A stretch of 5,101 nucleotides of DNA from the NCBI GenBank assembly GCA_016297555.1, contig JAEDGK010000123.1, forward strand, positions 1 through 5,101, read 5' to 3'. Position numbers and translations under genes: made by a program. Under the pieces are notes generated by a model, which made no database searches, was not told the origin of the DNA, and saw only the letters and a list, made by a program, of their open reading frames with translations. The stretch comes from Clostridiaceae bacterium. GTDB lineage: Bacteria > Bacillota > Clostridia > Oscillospirales > Acutalibacteraceae. Shown piece by piece: positions 1 to 5,101 of this stretch; the stretch's first letter is position 1; every line of letters starts with the position of its first letter.

Positions 1-43
1 AAAATAAAACGCTTTGCAAATTAAAAATTTCTCATATTGCAAT

Positions 44-78
44 AAACGCCCGAAAAGCGTTGAAAGCCTCGGGCGTTT
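44..78 (-). terminator. Probable operon terminator hairpin
   Basis: AAACGCCCGA (44-53) and TCGGGCGTTT (69-78) form a perfect 10-bp stem with a 15-nt loop, starting 9 nt after the glycosidase stop codon. On the minus strand the stem is followed by ATTGC, so the U-run is short (the last three stem bases); on the plus strand it is followed by TC after four T. It may work in both directions. Position strongly suggests termination, but the weak U-tract lowers certainty. Confidence 0.65.
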
Positions 79-87
79 TCTGTTGCG

Positions 88-2847
88 TTATTCGATTGTC
101 AGCGTGTGAACTTCATTGTCGGCTATTGACAGCGGGATTTCAAGCGTGCCTTTAAACCTTTCGTTAAACGGGATTTCCGTGCCGTCAAGAGCAACTTTGT
201 ATCTTATGCTTTCATCATCGTTCATTGCCGCCAGCACGGTGAATTTTTTGCCGTTTCCGAAATATGTAAGGTCTGCCTTGAGCTTTTTGTTGTTATCGGC
301 AAATTCGGCAAAATCAACCCAGGTGTCAAAGCCCGTGTTGAGTGTTCCCGCCTTGAAATAGGCGTTTGCCCACATGGTTATCGGAGTGGAAAGACCGCCG
401 AAATTATGGAACCAGCCGCCTCTGCCCGTCACAACATTGACCATTTCAAATGTATAGTAGGAATAATCAACCTCGCGCTTCCAAATGTCAAGCGCAAGCC
501 GTGCAACGGTGTAGGCAAAGTCGCTTTCGCCCAAATCAAGCATGGATTTCCAGATAAACCATTGGTGGGGGAACCAGACATTGCCGTTCCAATAGCCGTT
601 AACCATAAAGTAGCCCGCAGTCATATCAACCGCGCTTATGCCGTATGGCGAGAGCATTTCTTTTTCGTTTTTAAGGTGACTGAGAATTGCTTCACGCTGT
701 TCCTCATTGCACGCTCCTGCGATAATGGGGTAAATTCCGTCAAGACCCTTGTTCAGATTTTCACCGTTCTCGGTGAGCATAAATCCCGTGGGGTTATAGT
801 CCTTGTCGTGGAGAACATAGCTGAAATATCCGCTCTTTTTGTCCCATGAATATTCCGTCAGCGCGTTTGTCAGCCTTTCAATGTCGGCGGTATATTCCGC
901 GGCGTCGTCCGCCTTGCCGAGCTTTGAAGCCGCCATACGCAGAATTTTGCCGCATCTGATGAGCTGTGAGGTTGAAATAACGGGAGCGGTGGTGTCACGG
1001 ATGTTTCTGTCCATCATCGCCACCTGGGCGGGGTAATCGTCCATACCGCTTGTCGAATAGAAATAGTCATAGGTTGTGGTCAGCCCGCTTTTGAGCTTGG
1101 CGGTTGTGGAGCCTCTGACCTTGCCCGCGAGAAAATCGTAATAAAGCTTTGCTCTCGGATACATCGCAAGAAGCTTTGATTTATCGTTGCTGCGCTTGAG
1201 CATTTCAAGATAGAGATACATCTGAACGGGAACGGGGGAGCCGTGATGCAGAAACGCATAATCGGGGTTGTTTTTCTCGCTCAGATAGGTGTCAAGGCTG
1301 TATTCGGCAAAACGCTCCGAATAATCGAGCATACCAAGACCGATAAAGCCCGAATCCCATGTGTAGAGGCAGTCCCACCGCTTGCCGGGCGTGTGGTGGA
1401 TAATGTATTCGCCGTGCTTGTAAATCGGATATACGGCGTTTGTCATAACCGTGGCTTTAAGGATTTCACAGCTTTGCTCGTATTTTTTGCCGTCTCGGTT
1501 GAGTGAAACGGGAGCGGCTTCTTTGAGGCGTGAATTATATATCTTTTCATAATCCTCTGCTGACTTATATTCGGTTTCGCCCTTTGAAATAACGGCGTAT
1601 TCAATGTGTCTGCCGTGCGGCTCAACAAAAATCGTGTGGATTATTGCGTTGCTGAAAAATCCGTCATCGCTGTGCTTGCGTGAAAACGCTCCCGTGAAGC
1701 TTTCGGTAACATCGTCAAAGGTCGGGTCGGAGTTTGAGAGCCTCGCCGTCATACAGTCCTCAAGCGCACCCGTTGCGATTTCACGCAGGCGGGTGTTGCC
1801 GTTAAAGGTGCGAAGAACAAAGCTGCCCTCAATGCAGGGATATTTGCACACGGTTTTATATCCGCCGTCAGGCTGAACCTCCGCCGAAAACTCGGGAACA
1901 TAATCGTATTTTACCATAGCGGTTTTAATATCGGCAAAATCGTTCTTTTCGCAAATGCAGAAAAAGTCAAACTCAATTCCTCCCGTGCCGAGAGCCTCAA
2001 GAGAAATATTAAAATCTCCTTTTTCAACTCTGCCGAGAGAAATCAGAGCCGTTGCAAGCTCATCGGTCGGGGCGAAAACGATTTTTTTGCCGTTAAAAAG
2101 AAATTCGGAGCTTTTTTCGCTCGGAATATAGTTTACGCCGACCATTTTTCCCTGCTCATATTTTATGTCGGAGGTTCTGTATCTGACTGCGAGAACGGCG
2201 TTATCAAAGCTGTTATTGCAATGGAGCGTGAGCGAAAGACTGTCGCCCTTTTCTGCGCCGAAGGGCGGAAGATAGCGGTGGGGCATATGCCATTTGCCCG
2301 CTCTGTCGCCCAAACCGAAGCCGCCGACAAAGCGGTTATCCGCAAATTCGCCTTTTTTGAAGCCGTCGGCATTCTGCTCATCCCACGGTCTTTTAACCGC
2401 ATAGTCGTAGCTGTCATATTCAACGGCTTTTTTGAAAGCGCAGTTTTCGGGCAGAGACAGCCTGCAATATTCGGGCGAGGGATATTCGACGGACTCAAAA
2501 AAATTGATAACGCAGTTTTGAATCAGCTCGGAATTATTGACTATTTCCGTGCGGATAAGCGTGCTTTCGTCGGTCAGTCGGACATAGGAAACCTCGGCGT
2601 AAACCCTGTCTTTCCATTCAAGGTCGTGCCTGTATGTAAAAATCGAATAGTCCGGGCTGCATCTCCACGGATGACAGCCCGAGGGCAGAGTGGTGTTCGG
2701 CACTTTGATATCGCCGCCGAATATTGCGGGGGCAACGGTCAGGTCGAACCGAACTCCCTTAGCAAATTCGTGCTCGGCGATGCGGGAAATCCCCATGTAT
2801 TTTTTGCCGTAGGGTCCCCAAGCGGGGAAGCAGCGAGAGTAAACCAT
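88..2847 (-). CDS. GH63/MGH1-like (alpha/alpha)6-barrel glycoside hydrolase, cytoplasmic
   Basis: Predicted exo-acting glycosidase of about 919 aa; the substrate cannot be told from sequence. Residues 1 to about 440 look like a beta-rich N-terminal region. Residues 450-835 form the helical barrel, and about 840-919 a small beta-rich C-terminal domain. GH63-type (clan GH-G) signatures occur in the expected order: a TWDSGF block (about 496-501), SGMDDYP (600-606), whose first Asp (D603) fits the general acid of the family SGxDNSPR motif, YWNGNVW (752-758), and FEMVNVVTG (800-808), where E801 fits the base of the ENYxPxTG motif, followed by HNFGGLST. No signal peptide or membrane segment is visible, so it probably acts on imported oligosaccharides. 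I chose ATG 2847 over in-frame ATG 2856 because the Shine-Dalgarno abuts the latter. It is the last gene of the operon and a hairpin follows the TAA stop. Glycosidase class is confident; family is likely; specificity is unknown. Numbering is from ATG 2847. Confidence 0.85.
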   Translation of the reverse strand: MVYSRCFPAWGPYGKKYMGISRIAEHEFAKGVRFDLTVAPAIFGGDIKVPNTTLPSGCHPWRCSPDYSIFTYRHDLEWKDRVYAEVSYVRLTDESTLIRTEIVNNSELIQNCVINFFESVEYPSPEYCRLSLPENCAFKKAVEYDSYDYAVKRPWDEQNADGFKKGEFADNRFVGGFGLGDRAGKWHMPHRYLPPFGAEKGDSLSLTLHCNNSFDNAVLAVRYRTSDIKYEQGKMVGVNYIPSEKSSEFLFNGKKIVFAPTDELATALISLGRVEKGDFNISLEALGTGGIEFDFFCICEKNDFADIKTAMVKYDYVPEFSAEVQPDGGYKTVCKYPCIEGSFVLRTFNGNTRLREIATGALEDCMTARLSNSDPTFDDVTESFTGAFSRKHSDDGFFSNAIIHTIFVEPHGRHIEYAVISKGETEYKSAEDYEKIYNSRLKEAAPVSLNRDGKKYEQSCEILKATVMTNAVYPIYKHGEYIIHHTPGKRWDCLYTWDSGFIGLGMLDYSERFAEYSLDTYLSEKNNPDYAFLHHGSPVPVQMYLYLEMLKRSNDKSKLLAMYPRAKLYYDFLAGKVRGSTTAKLKSGLTTTYDYFYSTSGMDDYPAQVAMMDRNIRDTTAPVISTSQLIRCGKILRMAASKLGKADDAAEYTADIERLTNALTEYSWDKKSGYFSYVLHDKDYNPTGFMLTENGENLNKGLDGIYPIIAGACNEEQREAILSHLKNEKEMLSPYGISAVDMTAGYFMVNGYWNGNVWFPHQWFIWKSMLDLGESDFAYTVARLALDIWKREVDYSYYTFEMVNVVTGRGGWFHNFGGLSTPITMWANAYFKAGTLNTGFDTWVDFAEFADNNKKLKADLTYFGNGKKFTVLAAMNDDESIRYKVALDGTEIPFNERFKGTLEIPLSIADNEVHTLTIE

Positions 2848-2853
2848 TTTTAT

Positions 2854-2861
2854 CATCCTTT
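2854..2861 (-). promoter_or_regulatory. Ribosome binding site that decides the glycosidase start
   Basis: On the minus strand the sequence reads AAAGGATGATAAAAATGG. AAAGG directly touches the upstream in-frame ATG (2856-2854), leaving no spacer, but lies 9 nt before the second ATG (2847-2845), which is normal spacing. The shorter 919-aa product is therefore preferred. Confidence 0.7.
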
Positions 2862-2882
2862 ATTTTCGCTTGTTTTATCGTT

Positions 2883-3401
2883 TTACTTTATAACAAAATC
2901 GGAAAACTCGGCGTGCAGGGGCGCACCTTCGATTTCAAGCTCGAGCCATGCTCCCGTTTCAGCGTCCTGAGTTAAAACGAAAACTCCTCTTTCTCCCGTT
3001 CCGCGATATGTCCATATTCCGTCGGAGTATGTTTTTTCAATGTCTATTCCCTGCTCGATTTCTTCAAAGGTCTGTGCGAGAAGAGCGCCGAAGGAAGCCT
3101 GAGGAAAACGGGAAAGGTCGGTTTCAAATTTCAGCCCGTCATATGTGACCGTGCATACGCCCGCGCTGTAAGTCAGCTCAAGAGGCTTCATAATTTCGGG
3201 GCTGAGCATCTTAACTTTGAATTCGTCCTTGGATTTTCTTTCAACGGCGGCAGTCATAACGGCGTCGCCGTAAGTCACTTTTAAATTAGCCGTGAATGAC
3301 GGCGGAGAGGGCGGTGAGTCCGAGCTGCCCGGATTTTTTCTTTCACATCCCGCCGCGATAATGAGAATAAAAACGGCGAAAAAAGAAAGAGCTTTTTTCA
3401 A
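2883..3401 (-). CDS. Putative lipoprotein with LolA/YdcC-like character
   Basis: A 172-aa exported lipoprotein of unknown function. The N-terminus has two Lys (2-3), a hydrophobic core (4-17) and a lipobox A16-A17-G18-C19, so lipidation at Cys19 and anchoring to the outer face of the membrane are expected. Residues 20-35 are a hydrophilic Ser/Pro-rich tether. The rest (36-172) is an all-beta-looking domain of alternating polar and hydrophobic strands with an FKVKMLSPEIMKPLELTY stretch (61-78) and a VTYDGLKF turn (85-92). This resembles the LolA-like fold of Bacillota lipoproteins such as YdcC, a fold-level guess. The start is TTG, supported by AGGTGA just upstream and by the signal peptide beginning there. 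It begins 11 nt after the nnr stop, so translational coupling is likely. In many Bacillota a YdcC-like lipoprotein sits in the acpS/nnr/alr neighbourhood, which supports the assignment. Confidence 0.85.
   Translation of the reverse strand: MKKALSFFAVFILIIAAGCERKNPGSSDSPPSPPSFTANLKVTYGDAVMTAAVERKSKDEFKVKMLSPEIMKPLELTYSAGVCTVTYDGLKFETDLSRFPQASFGALLAQTFEEIEQGIDIEKTYSDGIWTYRGTGERGVFVLTQDAETGAWLELEIEGAPLHAEFSDFVIK
2887..2895 (-). promoter_or_regulatory. Possible internal extended -10 promoter for the glycosidase
   Basis: The minus strand carries TGTTATAAA, a TGn extension followed by a 5/6 match to TATAAT, across the last codons and stop of the lipoprotein gene. Initiation near 2880 would give a leader of about 33 nt before ATG 2847. 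No -35 is recognisable at 16-18 bp, and the same bases encode the C-terminal Val-Ile-Lys, so it may be chance. Confidence 0.25.
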
Positions 3402-3405
3402 AAAA

Positions 3406-3411
3406 TCACCT
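3406..3411 (-). promoter_or_regulatory. Ribosome binding site supporting the TTG start
   Basis: AGGTGA on the minus strand lies one base after the nnr stop codon TAG (3415-3413). It is separated by TTTT from the TTG initiator at 3401-3399, so its AGG core is 7 nt from the start. This fixes the lipoprotein start at a rare codon and places it within reach of ribosomes terminating on nnr. Confidence 0.75.
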
Positions 3412-3412
3412 G

Positions 3413-4960
3413 CTATTCAAATTTTGAAAAAAGCTCGGGCAGATAGTTCAGCACATCGCTCGGAAGCATTCCGCGCATTGAGGTTTTCTCCGCAACCGCG
3501 TCTGCACACAGCCCGTGAAGATAAACGGAGCTTACCGCCGCATTAAACGGCGCCATTCCCTGAGCGAGGAAAGATACCGCCATTCCTGCAAGCAAATCTC
3601 CGCTGCCGCCTCTTGCAAGCCCTGAATTTCCCGTTGCATTAACATAAATTTTAACGGGATTTCCGCCGCAGACGACGGTGTTTGCGGTTTTGAGGGCAAC
3701 GGTAACTCCGTATTCTTTTGCAAACTCATAGGCGATGGCAATGGGATTTTCGATGATTTCCGCAACGCTTTTTCCGCAAAGGCGGCTCATTTCTCCGGGA
3801 TGAGGAGTCAGAATAATCGGCGCGCGAGCTTCTTTCAATATATCTATATTTGTGCTCAGCGCATTTATTCCGTCAGCGTCAATAATCATCGGAGCTTTCA
3901 GCTCTTTGACGAGATTTGTTACGAGGTGAACCGTGTCTTTGTTAAAGCCGAGCCCGCAGCCTATCAAAACCGCGCTTGCTCTCTTTGAGGCTTCAAGAAT
4001 ATCAGCCATTGCCGAAAAGGCGAGCGTTCCCTCAAAATTCGGTTCAAGGGGCAGCAGAAGCGGCTCGGTAAGCTTCGGCGCGATTGCGGCATAAGCGCTT
4101 TTCGGAAAAGCCGCAGTTACAAGCCCTGCTCCGCAGCGAAGCGCACCGCTCACGGAGAGATAGGCGGCGCCCGTCATTCTCATGCTTCCGCAAACGCAAA
4201 GGGCATGACCGTAAGTTCCTTTGTTTGAAACGGGCTTCCTTTTAGGGAGCATTTCCTTTATGTCACGCGCGTCAAGCGTGAAGCAGGCAACGCTGTCAAG
4301 GCTTTTGAAATCCTCGTCGGTTATTCCGATATCGGCAACCTCAAGTCTGCCGCAGTATTTGCAGCAGGGCTTCATTATGTGAATGGGTTTGTATGCGGAA
4401 ACAGCTATGGTTATATCTGCCTTGAAAACCGTTCCGCTGACTGTTGCGCTGTCGCAGTTTGCTCCTGCGGGCACATCTATACTCACAAGCGGCGCGCTTG
4501 CAGAGTTGACAGCCTGAGCAAGAACGCTCAGCGATTGATTGAGCGAGCCTGAAAAGCCCGTTCCGAAAACCGCTTCAACGATTATATCCGTTTCGTCAAG
4601 ATACTGTTTCAAAACCGTCAGATTGCTGTCATAACGGATTATGTCAATTCCTGCGGATTCAACGAGCGAAAACATATCGGCGGCGTCTTTTGCTTTCGGC
4701 TCGCCGCACGCGAGCATAACCGTGACTTTGCAGCCGTATTCCCACATTTTTCGCGCTATGACGAAGCCGTCACCGCCGTTCTTTCCTTTTCCGCATATAA
4801 CGAGAACTCTGCGCGGATTTTCGCGGGTTATGCAAAACCGTTTCTTTATTATTTTGGCGCAGGCGGTTCCTGCGTTTTCCATAAGCTGAGGAAAGGTCAT
4901 TCCTCTTTTGACCGCACTGCACTCCGCCTGATACATCTGATTGCTTGTAACAACAAACAT
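3413..4960 (-). CDS. nnr: Bifunctional NAD(P)H-hydrate epimerase / ADP-dependent NAD(P)H-hydrate dehydratase
   Basis: Repairs hydrated NADH and NADPH (NADHX, NADPHX): the N-terminal domain interconverts the R and S epimers, and the C-terminal domain dehydrates the S form using ADP. It is a cytosolic 515-aa protein, full length for the two-domain family. The YjeF_N epimerase domain (about 1-225) shows LMENAG (26-31), GKGKNGGDGFVIAR (57-70), FGTG (132-135) and SIDVPAG (160-166), with D162 in the conserved Asp position. The ribokinase-like YjeF_C dehydratase (about 240-515) shows KGTYGHALCVCGS (247-259), IDADGINAL (360-368), LTPHPGEMSRL (384-394) and GNSGLARGGSGDLLAG (444-459), with D455 as the likely catalytic Asp. 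Small deviations are SIDVPAG for the usual DIPSG, VEAVFGTG for VDA-FGTG, and LKTANTVV for LKGA-TV; none breaks a core motif. The ATG has a good GGAGTGA ribosome site. It is the first gene of the operon. Confidence 0.97.
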   Translation of the reverse strand: MFVVTSNQMYQAECSAVKRGMTFPQLMENAGTACAKIIKKRFCITRENPRRVLVICGKGKNGGDGFVIARKMWEYGCKVTVMLACGEPKAKDAADMFSLVESAGIDIIRYDSNLTVLKQYLDETDIIVEAVFGTGFSGSLNQSLSVLAQAVNSASAPLVSIDVPAGANCDSATVSGTVFKADITIAVSAYKPIHIMKPCCKYCGRLEVADIGITDEDFKSLDSVACFTLDARDIKEMLPKRKPVSNKGTYGHALCVCGSMRMTGAAYLSVSGALRCGAGLVTAAFPKSAYAAIAPKLTEPLLLPLEPNFEGTLAFSAMADILEASKRASAVLIGCGLGFNKDTVHLVTNLVKELKAPMIIDADGINALSTNIDILKEARAPIILTPHPGEMSRLCGKSVAEIIENPIAIAYEFAKEYGVTVALKTANTVVCGGNPVKIYVNATGNSGLARGGSGDLLAGMAVSFLAQGMAPFNAAVSSVYLHGLCADAVAEKTSMRGMLPSDVLNYLPELFSKFE

Positions 4961-4966
4961 TTACGC

Positions 4967-4973
4967 TCACTCC
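4967..4973 (-). promoter_or_regulatory. nnr ribosome binding site
   Basis: GGAGTGA on the minus strand ends 6 nt before ATG 4960. This supports that start for nnr; the family N-terminal consensus (TSNQMYQAE, then LMENAG) also begins there. Confidence 0.75.
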
Positions 4974-4980
4974 ATTGCTT

Positions 4981-4999
4981 TGTTAAAATGATTTTAACA
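4981..4999. promoter_or_regulatory. Perfect 19-bp palindrome, candidate operator of the nnr operon
   Basis: TGTTAAAATGATTTTAACA is a perfect inverted repeat with 9-bp arms around a single G. It starts 20 bp before the nnr start codon and covers the predicted -10 and transcription start, the classic place for a repressor site. The outer half-sites TGTTAA/TTAACA match those of the clostridial Rex operator, but the spacer is 7 bp rather than 4, so the regulator is not identified. Confidence 0.5.
4991..4999 (-). promoter_or_regulatory. Putative nnr operon promoter (extended -10)
   Basis: The minus strand reads TGTTAAAAT: a TGn extension followed by TAAAAT, a 5/6 match to the sigma-A -10. The predicted start is near 4984, giving a leader of about 24 nt. 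At 17 bp the -35 position is only TTTTAA, so no good -35 is present. A/T-tracts lie just upstream. It coincides with one arm of the palindrome. Confidence 0.45.
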
Positions 5000-5015
5000 T
5001 ATATATCGCGCGATT

Positions 5016-5047
5016 AAAAGAAAAAAGTGAAAAAATATGCGAAAAAA
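5016..5047. other. Phased A-tracts between divergent promoters
   Basis: Three runs of six A (5021-5026, 5030-5035, 5042-5047), preceded by a run of four (5016-5019), have centres about 9 and 12 bp apart, averaging one helical turn. Such phasing usually gives intrinsically curved DNA. It lies upstream of both the nnr promoter and the rightward promoter and could act as an UP-element-like region. Confidence 0.4.
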
Positions 5048-5060
5048 TTCGATAATTGCG

Positions 5061-5089
5061 TTGCGGCGGGCGAAAGTTGCTGTTATACT
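5061..5089 (+). promoter_or_regulatory. Rightward sigma-A type promoter for a divergent gene outside the window
   Basis: TTGCGG (5061-5066) is followed after exactly 17 bp by TATACT (5084-5089), with an extended -10 TG at 5081-5082. The predicted start is near 5096. No coding sequence follows within the window, so the gene it serves begins beyond the right edge. Confidence 0.6.
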
Positions 5090-5101
5090 TAAAATGTTAG
5101 G

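Noticed and set aside
1..43. Promoter or gene start at the left edge
   Set aside because: A/T-rich sequence with scattered short palindromes such as ATTGCAAT, but no -35/-10 pair at proper spacing and no start codon with a ribosome site in the available bases.
406..849. 147-codon plus-strand frame
   Set aside because: Antisense to the conserved catalytic barrel of the glycosidase, with no family resemblance and no convincing ribosome site.
2163..2498. 111-codon minus-strand frame overlapping the glycosidase in another phase
   Set aside because: Low-complexity composition and complete overlap with a gene whose own frame carries clear family motifs; treated as a shadow.
2221..2970. 249-codon open frame on the plus strand
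   Set aside because: It lies wholly antisense to the glycosidase and the lipoprotein end, in exact codon register with the glycosidase, which is how codon bias creates long shadow frames. It has no recognisable domain and runs across a gene boundary.
3413..4960. Broken or divergent Nnr
   Set aside because: Some motif positions deviate (DVPAG, VEAVFGTG, LKTANTVV), but both domains are full length with their key Asp residues and glycine loops, so loss of function is not supported.
4981..4999. Canonical Rex operator
   Set aside because: The half-sites TGTTAA/TTAACA fit, but a Rex site needs a 4-bp spacer and this has 7, so it is reported only as an unassigned palindrome.
5016..5060. Riboswitch or small RNA in the divergent intergenic region
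   Set aside because: The nnr leader is only about 24 nt by the predicted start, and the remaining DNA is A-tract and promoter sequence with no GC-rich stem series.

Overview
The window looks like a piece of a chromosome from a Bacillota (Firmicutes), probably a clostridial gut-type bacterium. The reasons are moderate GC with A/T-rich intergenic DNA, purine-rich Shine-Dalgarno sequences, a TTG start codon, a Gram-positive style lipoprotein, and an nnr gene directly followed by a small LolA-like lipoprotein gene. That lineage call is an inference; no rRNA or phylogenetic marker is present.

All three genes lie on the minus strand and read right to left as one probable operon. First is a full-length bifunctional NAD(P)H-hydrate repair enzyme, Nnr (4960-3413). 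An 11-nt gap leads to a 172-aa lipoprotein with an SD-supported TTG start (3401-2883). A 35-nt gap then leads to a large cytoplasmic (alpha/alpha)6-barrel glycoside hydrolase with GH63-type catalytic motifs (2847-88). No terminator separates the genes. A 10-bp hairpin just past the last stop codon (44-78) closes the unit.

The right end (4961-5101) is a compact intergenic region. It holds the nnr Shine-Dalgarno, a perfect 19-bp palindrome lying over the likely nnr -10/+1 region, a second short palindrome, helically phased A-tracts, and a good rightward promoter (5061-5089) for a divergent gene beyond the window. This is the most interesting non-coding part.

Functionally, Nnr is metabolite-repair housekeeping, the lipoprotein is an extracytoplasmic protein of unknown role that often accompanies it, and the glycosidase appears to be an accessory catabolic gene at the operon's tail. 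I see no functional link between the glycosidase and Nnr beyond shared transcription. There is no sign of a mobile element, CRISPR array, RNA gene or defence system, and nothing that amounts to a clear new system.
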